Assembly (NCBI RefSeq): GCF_015627175.1
Contig: NZ_VTDQ01000006.1
Coordinates: 38,511-102,510 of the forward strand
DNA length: 64,000 nucleotides
From: Acinetobacter pollinis
GTDB taxonomy: Bacteria; Pseudomonadota; Gammaproteobacteria; Pseudomonadales; Moraxellaceae
Reading direction: 5' to 3'
Shown here: in pieces, positions 39,013-46,720 of the stretch
Numbering within the stretch: the first letter of the stretch is position 1
How the letters are laid out: every line of letters begins with the position of its first letter
Position numbers and translations under genes: made by a program
The notes under the pieces: generated by a model
What the model was told of the DNA's origin: nothing
Database searches by the model: none
The model's input: the letters and a program-made list of their open reading frames with translations, nothing else

Positions 39013-40389
39013 TTAAGCACCTCTTACAGAGGTAAGAGCCTCAGCAAGTGCTTTTTTGAAGCGCTTAATCAGTTCTTCAGTTTCTTCTTGCGTAATAATA
39101 AGTGGGCAAAGTAAACGGATAACTGTTCCGTTACGTCCACCTTTTTCAAGCAAGAGTTGATTATTGAAACATGCTGCTTGGATTGCTGCAGTCAACTTAG
39201 AGTCTGTAGGGAAAGATCCCATATGGTCTGCAGGTAAACGTTCATCAACGATTTCTACGCCAATCATTAATCCACGACCACGCACGTTACCAATACATGG
39301 AAACTCTTGTGCAAGCTTTTTAATTTCAGCTTGGATATAGTCGCCACGCTCTTGTGCATTTTGTGCCAAGTTTTGCTCTTTAATCACTTGTAAAGATGCA
39401 AGGCCTGTACCCATTGCCAATTGGTTACCACGGAATGTTCCCGTGTGCGCACCAGGTGACCATGCGTCAAATTTACGTTTAATACCTAATACAGCCAATG
39501 GCAAACTACCGCCAACCGCTTTTGACATCACAATAATGTCTGGTTCAATTCCTGCATGTTCAAATGCAAACATTTTACCTGAACGCGAGAAACCAGCTTG
39601 CACTTCATCGAGAATTAAAACGATACCATGCTTTTCTGTCACTTCACGGATTTTACGTAACCATTTTGTTGGTGCAACAACAACACCGCCTTCGCCCTGA
39701 ATCGCTTCGAGAATAACAGCAGCAGGCTTTGTTACGCCACTTTCAACGTCTTCAATAAACTGTTCAAAGTAGTATGTTAATGCGTCTACACCCGCTTCTC
39801 CACCTAAACCAAGTGGGCAACGGTATTCATGTGGATACGGTAGGAACTGTACACCTGGCATCATATTGCTTACGGCATTTTTTGCGCCTAAGTTACCTGT
39901 TACAGATAACGAACCATGTGTCATACCATGATAGCCGCCAGAGAAGCTCACAACAGCGCCTCTACCTGTATACGTTTTTGCAAGTTTCATTGCAGCTTCT
40001 GTCGCATCTGCGCCAGACGGGCCACAAAACTGTAAGCAGTACTCTTCTTTACCGCCTGGTAAATGAGAAAGTAAAGTTTCAGTAAATTTATCTTTTAAAG
40101 GTGTAGTCAAATCTAAAGTATGTAATGGAACACCACTTGCGAGGGTATCTTGAATACTTTGGATCACTGCAGGATGATTATGGCCTAAAGCCAACGTTCC
40201 TGCCCCAGCTAAACAGTCAAGGTATTCTTTACCTTCAACATCCGTAACCCAACAACCTTGTGCTTTCGCTATTGCTAACGGCAATTTACGTGGATAACTA
40301 CGAACATTCGATTCCATCTGACTTTGGCGAGTCAGGTAGTATTCGTTAGTAGAATTATTAGTGGCAGGATTCACAGAATTAACGCTCAT
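39013..40389 (-). CDS. dat: Diaminobutyrate--2-oxoglutarate aminotransferase
   Basis: 458 residues, class III PLP aminotransferase. Converts aspartate semialdehyde plus glutamate to 2,4-diaminobutyrate. '[20 protein letters not shown]', '[18 protein letters not shown]', '[20 protein letters not shown]' and the PLP-lysine '[16 protein letters not shown]' are typical. Upstream of ddc with a 3-base gap, so an operon. The product feeds diaminopropane and, in some strains, siderophore synthesis; no siderophore genes are in view. Confidence 0.93.
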   Translation of the reverse strand: MSVNSVNPATNNSTNEYYLTRQSQMESNVRSYPRKLPLAIAKAQGCWVTDVEGKEYLDCLAGAGTLALGHNHPAVIQSIQDTLASGVPLHTLDLTTPLKDKFTETLLSHLPGGKEEYCLQFCGPSGADATEAAMKLAKTYTGRGAVVSFSGGYHGMTHGSLSVTGNLGAKNAVSNMMPGVQFLPYPHEYRCPLGLGGEAGVDALTYYFEQFIEDVESGVTKPAAVILEAIQGEGGVVVAPTKWLRKIREVTEKHGIVLILDEVQAGFSRSGKMFAFEHAGIEPDIIVMSKAVGGSLPLAVLGIKRKFDAWSPGAHTGTFRGNQLAMGTGLASLQVIKEQNLAQNAQERGDYIQAEIKKLAQEFPCIGNVRGRGLMIGVEIVDERLPADHMGSFPTDSKLTAAIQAACFNNQLLLEKGGRNGTVIRLLCPLIITQEETEELIKRFKKALAEALTSVRGA

Positions 40390-40845
40390 ATCGGATTACC
40401 ATCTCTGATAAGGGTTGAAAGAAATAAGTCTGGTGACGTGTGGTCTTTTGACTCGGCGCTTTTAAGATTTCTAGTTAAGTATAAAGATATATAACTTATA
40501 ACTAGGATAGGCGATGATACGCTTTTTTATATAAAAATAAAGACCCTTAAAAACTTTATTTTCATTAAATAAAACGATCATTTTTATTTACTTCTTCTCT
40601 AGTTTAAACATGAATGAGTTCAATCTTCAAATCAAAGATTTTCATTCGTCCACTGCTAAAACGAAAATTGTTCATCAAATCACAGAACAGATAAATAGAA
40701 ATATTTAACCTGTTGTTTATCATATGCTTTCTAGCATTTCATTTTTATTAAAACTTATCAAAAATCTTACAAACCAGCTACAAAAAAAATCGTTCTTATC
40801 TAAAAGACTCAGTAATATTTTAGATGATATACATAGGATTATTTT
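40390..40845. promoter_or_regulatory. dat / SIMPL divergent gap
   Basis: 456 AT-rich bases between dat (-) and the SIMPL-domain gene (+). It must contain promoters for both. A 32-codon frame at 40610-40708 has no ribosome site and is not called. I saw no strong repeat or operator. Confidence 0.35.
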
Positions 40846-41547
40846 ATGAGATTTTTAATTTTATCTGGGTTACTTTGTGCTGTAACAACATCAACATTTG
40901 CTGTAGACAACGCGCCATTAAACTACGATGTGATTAATATACAAACAGATGCATCTAAAGAAGTAAATAATGATCAGATGCAAGCCGTACTTTTCATTGA
41001 AAAAAGCAGTAAACAGCCTTCAGATTTAGCAAATCAAATTACTTTAGCAATGAATAAAGCAAGTCAAATTACCAAAAACTATGCTCAGATTCAGACACAA
41101 ACAGGTGGTCAAAGTACCTACCCTATTTACGACGAAAATCAAAAGTTGAAAGAATGGCGTAGTCGAGCAGAAATTCAACTAAAAAGTAGTGACTTTAAGG
41201 CCATGAGTTTAGCAATTAGTGAGCTACAAACAAGTTTCCAAATTTCATCTATTCACTTTAACGTTTCAGATGCACAACGTAAAAAAGTAGAAAATGAGTT
41301 GGTATTAGAGGCATCAAAAAGCTTCCAAGAACGTGCTAATGCTTTAACACAAGTTTGGAGAAAAAACACTTATCAGCTAATTAATTTAAATATAGATACC
41401 AATAATAATCAGCAGTTTGCACAGCCCATGATGTTACGTGCAAGTTTTGCAAAAGCTGCAGCAGTCAATGCAGACACTTCACAAAATTTTGATGCTGGAA
41501 ATACTAAAATTACTGTAAATGCAAACGGTAGTATTCAACTTAAATAA
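40846..41547 (+). CDS. SIMPL-domain (DUF541) periplasmic protein
   Basis: 233 residues. Signal peptide 'FLILSGLLCAVTTSTFA'. The SIMPL/DUF541 pattern is seen in 'LNYDVINIQTDASKEVNNDQ' (the 'v.v.a.g...v..D' start), 'TQTGGQSTYPIYDENQKLKEW' (partial) with 'EWRSRAEIQLKSSDF', and 'SFQERANALTQVW'. The family includes E. coli YggE, linked to oxidative stress by an unknown mechanism. AGGA ribosome site. Single gene; convergent with the Ivy-like gene. Confidence 0.85.
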   Translation: MRFLILSGLLCAVTTSTFAVDNAPLNYDVINIQTDASKEVNNDQMQAVLFIEKSSKQPSDLANQITLAMNKASQITKNYAQIQTQTGGQSTYPIYDENQKLKEWRSRAEIQLKSSDFKAMSLAISELQTSFQISSIHFNVSDAQRKKVENELVLEASKSFQERANALTQVWRKNTYQLINLNIDTNNNQQFAQPMMLRASFAKAAAVNADTSQNFDAGNTKITVNANGSIQLK

Positions 41548-41559
41548 CGTGTTCAGTAT

Positions 41560-41583
41560 GGGTCATTAAAATTCTAATGACCC
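41560..41583. terminator. Hairpin between SIMPL and Ivy-like genes
   Basis: GGGTCATTA (41560-41568) pairs perfectly with TAATGACCC (41575-41583). It lies between two convergent stops, but has no long T-run. Confidence 0.6.
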
Positions 41584-41594
41584 AACTTCATGAG

Positions 41595-42038
41595 CTAAAA
41601 ATTAAATTTCTGAGGATAGTTTTCTAAAGCCCCAGTTAAAGATGAAAGTAGAACAGTTTTAACTTCGATCGATATTTCAGCTTGATTCGTCATCCATGTT
41701 AATTGTTGTGTTCCTATTTTTTCATTAAACTTGGAATAAACTGCTGACGTTTCTTTTGTAGAGGGTGCATAAGCTACAACCAATTGTTCTGCAAAACAAT
41801 TATGTGGTTGGCATACGTTAAATATCTGATAACTTTTATTACCAATATTGACTGTTTTTGTCGCAGATGTCGTCCCTTCTTGCTTGGTCCAACGAGGTAA
41901 TGCCTTATTCAAGCTTATTTTTTTAAATTCAGCTTGCGCGACTTTATCAGATAAAAGCTGGTTTGGTTGTGCAGCATTTAGCTGTGTTACACCCATTATA
42001 GTAAATAAACCCAAAGCAATCAGATTCTTTTTTATCAT
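41595..42038 (-). CDS. Ivy-type lysozyme inhibitor
   Basis: 147 residues from the ATG at 42038, preceded by AGGG; a longer frame to 42068 is less likely. Signal peptide 'NLIALGLFTIMGVTQLNA'. The Ivy family loop that plugs the C-type lysozyme active site is CKPHDC in E. coli; here it is 'CQPHNC', with the key His kept and the two Cys able to form the loop disulfide. Before it come 'LPRWTKQ' and 'NIGNKSYQIFNVC'; after it 'AEQLVVAYAP', as in the family. Asp-to-Asn and Lys-to-Gln changes may alter affinity. Confidence 0.8.
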   Translation of the reverse strand: MIKKNLIALGLFTIMGVTQLNAAQPNQLLSDKVAQAEFKKISLNKALPRWTKQEGTTSATKTVNIGNKSYQIFNVCQPHNCFAEQLVVAYAPSTKETSAVYSKFNEKIGTQQLTWMTNQAEISIEVKTVLLSSLTGALENYPQKFNF

Positions 42039-42174
42039 TTGTATTACCCTTATATTGTTTTTCATCATTTTATTATTTCATTAAATTACGATTGAAATTT
42101 TATATTTATGTATTGTTCTTTCTCATGTCTCATAAAACATATTAATTTTTTATTCTTTTTTCTCATTCACGGTA

Positions 42175-42192
42175 CAATATCAATATCAATAT
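42175..42192. repeat. Three tandem CAATAT hexamers
   Basis: Three perfect head-to-tail copies of CAATAT, 20 bases upstream of the start codon at 42213. A short repeat in a promoter region; slippage could change promoter spacing. Confidence 0.7.
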
Positions 42193-42212
42193 CATAAACT
42201 CTTTTTTAAAAT

Positions 42213-42548
42213 ATGAAATACTTTCACACTCATCATATTAGCTTCACTGAAGACAGCTCATTATCAACTATAGCATTTTACGATGATGTGGATGACCCAA
42301 TTGATTTCATCATTCTTAGTCAAGGTATAAACCATGAGCTTATACTCACTTTAAACGATACCGACTGTGAATTTATAAATGTAATTGAAGAAATTAAAGT
42401 GCTTCATCAGACAGCCATAGTAAAAATTAAATCTGAAGAGCAAGACAATGTAGATTACGACTATATTGAAATTGAATTTGATGAACCTACCAATGATATA
42501 CGGTCATTCATTAAAAAAGTTTGCCATACCTATTGTACAGTTTCATAA
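42213..42548 (+). CDS. Small acidic protein of unknown function
   Basis: 111 residues, very rich in Asp, Glu, Ile and His, no signal peptide. 'HHISFTEDSSLSTIAFYDD', 'DPIDFIILSQG', 'YIEIEFDEPTNDIRSFIKKV' alternate short strands and a helix. The overall look (acidic, about 110 residues, alpha/beta) recalls small immunity proteins such as Imm10, but no toxin gene is adjacent and I cannot assign a family. The ribosome site is poor. It ends at a perfect bidirectional terminator. Confidence 0.6.
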   Translation: MKYFHTHHISFTEDSSLSTIAFYDDVDDPIDFIILSQGINHELILTLNDTDCEFINVIEEIKVLHQTAIVKIKSEEQDNVDYDYIEIEFDEPTNDIRSFIKKVCHTYCTVS

Positions 42549-42576
42549 AAAAGCGCAGTTTAAACTGCGCTTTTAA
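42549..42576. terminator. Bidirectional terminator before the desaturase gene
   Basis: Perfect palindrome AAAAGCGCAGTTTA / TAAACTGCGCTTTT, serving the + gene at 42213 and the convergent desaturase gene. Confidence 0.9.
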
Positions 42577-42580
42577 ATAC

Positions 42581-43675
42581 TTACTTTTTAAATGGAAAAG
42601 CATATTTTAAGATACGTCCCATTACTTGGCTAGACTGTTTAAACAAGCTTGCATTGTTATAATTTAATCCATATTTTTTACAAACGGCCTCCACTTTTGG
42701 AGCCATGGTTCTGTAACGACGTGCCGGAACATCTGGAAATAGATGATGTTCAATTTGATGACTCAAGTGACCTGTAAGAATATGGAATAATTCGGAACCC
42801 TTTAAATTAGATGATCCACGAATTTGACGCATATACCAGTGTCCTTTGCTCTCATTTTGCAATACTGTTTTTGGGAACACCTCAACATCTTTCGTAAAAT
42901 GACCGCAAAAAATCACGCTAAATGTCCATACATTACGAATTCCATTGGCAACAAAATTACCAAGCAATACAGGTAACGCACTTGGGCCAGCAATCAATGG
43001 AAAGAATACATAGTCCTTAAACAATTGTTTAGCAACTTTATCCTGAACAGGCTTCCACTCATCCCACAGCTCTTTTTTTGTTTTACGTCCTACAAAGAAC
43101 TTTCCTAACTCAAGATTTTGTATTGCTACACCCCATTGGAATAACATACAAAATGGAAGGCTGTATAGTGGTTGCAATAAATGGCCTTTTTTCCATCTTT
43201 GCTCAGGGAAAAGACGAAGTAACCCATAACCAATATCGTCATCCATACCTTTAATATTGGTATAGGTGTGATGTGTATAATTATGTGTTTGACGCCAGTT
43301 ATCTGCCGTACCTACAATGTCCCACTCGTAATTTTGACCCATAAATTTTGGATCATTCATCCAGTCATATTGTCCATGCATGACATTATGACCAACTTCC
43401 ATATTCTCAATAATCTTGGACACTCCCAGTAACCCTGCTCCTAAAACAAATGCTGGCGGAAACCATCCAGCAAATAATAGAGCACGTCCTGCGATGCCTG
43501 TATAGCGTACTGCCGAATAAACTTTTCGAATATACTTTGCGTCTTTCTCGCCTAAGTCATCTAAAACTTCTTGCTTAATCTGATCTAATTCTTGAGCCAA
43601 AGCATCTAGTTCTGCTTGTGTTAACTCACGATTTTTAGGATTTTTAAAAAATTGTGTCTTTACCTGCATATTCAT
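42581..43675 (-). CDS. desB: Membrane fatty-acid (acyl-CoA delta-9 type) desaturase
   Basis: 364 residues. Di-iron membrane desaturase with three His boxes: 'HNVMH' (residues 96-100), 'HNYTHH' (131-136) and 'HQIEHH' near residue 300, between hydrophobic spans. Inserts a double bond in saturated acyl chains. It lies 13 bases after a ferredoxin-reductase gene and opposite a FabR/DesT-type regulator, the same trio as desT-desC-desB of Pseudomonas aeruginosa, from which the symbol is borrowed. The regiospecificity is inferred. Confidence 0.88.
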   Translation of the reverse strand: MNMQVKTQFFKNPKNRELTQAELDALAQELDQIKQEVLDDLGEKDAKYIRKVYSAVRYTGIAGRALLFAGWFPPAFVLGAGLLGVSKIIENMEVGHNVMHGQYDWMNDPKFMGQNYEWDIVGTADNWRQTHNYTHHTYTNIKGMDDDIGYGLLRLFPEQRWKKGHLLQPLYSLPFCMLFQWGVAIQNLELGKFFVGRKTKKELWDEWKPVQDKVAKQLFKDYVFFPLIAGPSALPVLLGNFVANGIRNVWTFSVIFCGHFTKDVEVFPKTVLQNESKGHWYMRQIRGSSNLKGSELFHILTGHLSHQIEHHLFPDVPARRYRTMAPKVEAVCKKYGLNYNNASLFKQSSQVMGRILKYAFPFKK

Positions 43676-43688
43676 GATATGGCTCTCT

Positions 43689-44762
43689 TTATAAATCTAA
43701 AACAAGGTCAGACTTTGCTGAATTTACACAAATTCGCAATAAACTTCCCGGCTCTGAATTTTCTGCTTGTGTTGCTACATTTTTAGTCGTACCTGTAACT
43801 TTATGGCATGCACATTTATTACAAATACCCATACGACAGCCTGAAATTGGTTTCTCATTTGCATTTTCAAGTGCATCTAAAATTGACTGCCCTTTAGGAA
43901 TTTCTAACACTTTATTAGAACGCGCTAAAGTGACTTGAACCGTACCTTCTTCAGTATTTTCTATAGGAGATAAACTAAAAGCTTCACTATCAAAGAGTTT
44001 TGCATCTTGAAATACCTCTTTTGCCAATTGAACAAAACCAGATGGTCCACAAGCAAAAACAACTTTATGATCGAGGTTTTCAATCTCCTGAGCATGCTCT
44101 TCATTTAAGCGTGAAGCCGTTGATGTTTCGGACTGTGTATAAAACACATCATATTTAAAGTGAGGATATTTCTGTGACCACTCATCAAAGATATCTACAA
44201 AAGCAGCCTGATCTTCATATTTAACCCAATACAATAAATGAACTTGATAATTAGCTAACTCTCCCGATTTTGCCAATGCATATAACATGCTATACATCGG
44301 GGTAATACCACTACCTGCTGCCAGTAAAATTAACTGTTTATCATCATAATTCTGCGGCAACATATCCCCATATGGCATACCAAATTCGATAACATCACCA
44401 ATTTTGGAGGTATCACAAAGCCATGTACTGACAATACCATTCGGCACTTTTTTTAATGTCAGCTTCACATGTTCATCATCTAGCTGTGTCAAGCTATATG
44501 TTCTTTCTAAACGACGACCATCAATTTCAACAATAACAGGATGATGCTGACCAGCTAAACCAAACTTCATACGTTTGCTGCAACGAATTTTCAAAGAAAC
44601 CGTATCGGCAGTAATATATTCTTTTTGGCAAATTTGTCCTAACACCTGGTGTGTTGACCATAATGGATTTAATTTTTGCATCCAAAAATTTAATAAATTA
44701 CTGTCACAAACACTGCCAGATAAAAAATTTAAGGCTGTATTTTTTCGCTGTACTACATGCAT
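43689..44762 (-). CDS. desC: Ferredoxin reductase with C-terminal 2Fe-2S domain (desaturase partner)
   Basis: 357 residues. The FAD-binding barrel has 'RRLERTYSLTQ'-like 'GRRLERTYSL'; the NAD domain has 'LLAAGSGITPMYSML' and 'VVFACGPSGFVQLAKE'. The C-terminal plant-type ferredoxin has the cluster motif CX4CX2C in 'GCRMGICNKCACHK' with a later Cys in 'LLRICVNS'. Passes electrons from NAD(P)H to the desaturase encoded next. Named by analogy with desC; operon with desB. Confidence 0.87.
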   Translation of the reverse strand: MHVVQRKNTALNFLSGSVCDSNLLNFWMQKLNPLWSTHQVLGQICQKEYITADTVSLKIRCSKRMKFGLAGQHHPVIVEIDGRRLERTYSLTQLDDEHVKLTLKKVPNGIVSTWLCDTSKIGDVIEFGMPYGDMLPQNYDDKQLILLAAGSGITPMYSMLYALAKSGELANYQVHLLYWVKYEDQAAFVDIFDEWSQKYPHFKYDVFYTQSETSTASRLNEEHAQEIENLDHKVVFACGPSGFVQLAKEVFQDAKLFDSEAFSLSPIENTEEGTVQVTLARSNKVLEIPKGQSILDALENANEKPISGCRMGICNKCACHKVTGTTKNVATQAENSEPGSLLRICVNSAKSDLVLDL

Positions 44763-44801
44763 CTAGGTCATCTCTAATTTATGACTTTTTAATTATTATA
44801 C

Positions 44802-44819
44802 ACATGTATATATATATGT
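44802..44819. promoter_or_regulatory. AT-rich dyad between desC and the TetR gene
   Basis: ACATGTATATATATATGT is an 18-base imperfect palindrome (16 of 18 positions symmetric) in the 145-base divergent gap. It lies 40 bases from the desC start and is a candidate operator for the adjacent TetR-type repressor. It does not clearly match the published FabR/DesT site, so this is tentative. Confidence 0.4.
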
Positions 44820-44907
44820 ATAGTATTTAATGAGCATCAAAACATTTCGTTACTCTATTCCTTATTCCATCCATATAAGGCTATAATCCAAGTAAAGATC
44901 ATTTACC

Positions 44908-45600
44908 ATGGATAGTATGGCCTCCTCATCAACAACAACTTCACATCCAATTGATGTATCGGTTACACCCATAAAAACTTCGGCACGTACAGTGGGTCGA
45001 AAAGCGACTATTACAAAAGAAGAATTATTCCAAGCAACACTTAACCTAATTGGGCCGCAAAAAAGTATTGCATCTCTCAGCTTACGCGAAATTGCGCGTG
45101 AAGCAGGAATTGCACCCAATAGTTTCTATCGACACTTTAAAGATATTGATGAACTGGCCATTGAACTTATTAATCGTGCAGGTCTTGTATTACGACAGAT
45201 TATTCGTGAAGCCAGATTACAAGCAACTCAGCAAGACAGTATTATTCGCTCGTCTGTCGAAATTTTTTTACAGCAACTCGATACAGATGAAGGCTATCTA
45301 AGTTTACTTTTACGTGAAGGTTACACAGGCTCCATCTCTTATAAACAAGCAGTGGAACTACAACTGAATTTTTTTCAACAAGAATTACAAGAAGATCTCA
45401 TCCGCTTAGAAGACTTGCATAACAGTAAAATGGCTCATCCAGAGATTGTTGCCATTGGTATTACTCAACTGGTCTTTAATATGGGTGCAAAAGTCCTCGA
45501 CCTATCGTCAAAGGAGCGTCGTAGAACAGCTGAACAAACCATGCTTATGATACGTATGATCTTAGAAGGTGCACGTATGCTTGAACAACAACATAAGTAA
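44908..45600 (+). CDS. desT: TetR-family regulator, FabR/DesT type
   Basis: 230 residues. The HTH domain 'ATLNLIGPQKSIASLSLREIAREAGIAPNSFYRHFKDI' (residues about 50-85; read in parts) is very close to FabR/DesT. An extra Ser/Thr-rich N-terminus of about 35 residues precedes it. The C-terminal helical domain is expected to sense acyl-CoA or acyl-ACP saturation. Divergent from the desC-desB operon, so it is the likely repressor. fabR is the alternative name. The next gene is unrelated. Confidence 0.85.
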   Translation: MDSMASSSTTTSHPIDVSVTPIKTSARTVGRKATITKEELFQATLNLIGPQKSIASLSLREIAREAGIAPNSFYRHFKDIDELAIELINRAGLVLRQIIREARLQATQQDSIIRSSVEIFLQQLDTDEGYLSLLLREGYTGSISYKQAVELQLNFFQQELQEDLIRLEDLHNSKMAHPEIVAIGITQLVFNMGAKVLDLSSKERRRTAEQTMLMIRMILEGARMLEQQHK

Positions 45601-45660
45601 CTTTGCAAGCATATAAAACCAACGATTGTTTTTTATTATTTTTAAATTAAAAGCCGATAA

Positions 45661-46677
45661 ATGATGAATCTATTCAGTGACCGCCAGTGTGTTATTGCAA
45701 GTTACATTCTTATACTTGTTGCATTAATTTGTATTATTCCCCTGCATTTACTTTCGAGTTTTTTTGCAGGATTTCTAATTTATGAAATCATTCGCTCAAT
45801 GAGTGCAATTATTGATCGATACACCAAAAGCAATAAAACTAAAATTATTTCAAGTATTGTGCTTAGCGTTATCATTGTTTCTATTCTTATTTTAGGGCTA
45901 ACGAGTCTAGTCAGCTTTGTATTACATGATTTACAAGGCTCTGGCCTTACAGCTTTTAGCAACCAAATCGATAAAACACTGGCCAGTATTCAACAAGAAA
46001 TTGCACATTATTTACCAAGTTACATTCCTGAAGATGTTTCTGATACCAAAGATAATATTGTAGACTTTTTAAAAGACAATATTGAAACATTACGTCATGC
46101 AGGTACTGATCTTTTACATAATATCGCAACAGGGTTAATTGGTCTTATTATAGGTATCTTGGTTTCTTTGCAAACACGTAACAAAGAAGATGAACCTGCT
46201 TTCAAAGCAGCCATGTTCGATCGTATTAGTTACTTGGCTACATCTTTTCGTAATGTAGTTTTTGCACAAATTAAGATTTCTCTTATTAATACCGTTTTAT
46301 TTATTATTTTTGCTTTTGTTATTTTACCTATTTTTGGTGTTAGCCTACCATTTATTAAAACATTAACTATTCTTACATTCATTTTTGGGTTAATTCCTAT
46401 TGCTGGTAATCTGATTTCCAATTCACTGATTGTGATTGCAGGATTAACCATTTCCTTACCTGTTGCAACTGCATGTTTAGTATATTTAGTTCTTATCCAT
46501 AAACTAGAATATTTTATTAATGCACAAATTATTGGTACAAAAATTAATGCTAAAGCTTGGGAAGTTCTCTTAGCAATGCTTATTTTCGAAGCAATTTTTG
46601 GTATGGGTGGCCTTATTGCAGCACCAATCTTTTATGCATATTTGAAATTAGAGTTGAAAGAAGCAAAAATGATTTAA
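45661..46677 (+). CDS. AI-2E/PerM-family membrane protein
   Basis: 338 residues with about eight membrane segments: two at the N-terminus, one around residue 65, a soluble stretch (about residues 90-145) and a C-terminal cluster. 'FIFGLIPIAGNLISNSLIVIAGL' and 'LEYFINAQIIGTKINAKAWEVLLAML' (in parts) are the family's conserved C-terminal motif. Family members are annotated as AI-2 exporters (TqsA) or Na+/H+ antiporters, but most have unknown substrates. ATG at 45661 or 45664. Ends in a bidirectional terminator. Confidence 0.85.
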   Translation: MMNLFSDRQCVIASYILILVALICIIPLHLLSSFFAGFLIYEIIRSMSAIIDRYTKSNKTKIISSIVLSVIIVSILILGLTSLVSFVLHDLQGSGLTAFSNQIDKTLASIQQEIAHYLPSYIPEDVSDTKDNIVDFLKDNIETLRHAGTDLLHNIATGLIGLIIGILVSLQTRNKEDEPAFKAAMFDRISYLATSFRNVVFAQIKISLINTVLFIIFAFVILPIFGVSLPFIKTLTILTFIFGLIPIAGNLISNSLIVIAGLTISLPVATACLVYLVLIHKLEYFINAQIIGTKINAKAWEVLLAMLIFEAIFGMGGLIAAPIFYAYLKLELKEAKMI

Positions 46678-46710
46678 TAAAAAAGCCCTCAAATATGAGG
46701 GCTTTTTTTA
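46678..46710. terminator. Bidirectional terminator AI-2E gene / rapA
   Basis: AGCCCTCA (46684-46691) pairs with TGAGGGCT (46696-46703) with A and T runs on the flanks, between two convergent genes. Confidence 0.9.
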
Positions 46711-46720
46711 TTGTTCAAAA

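Noticed and set aside
40610..40708. 32-codon open frame in the dat/SIMPL gap
   Set aside because: No ribosome site, no terminator and no recognisable motif; likely chance.
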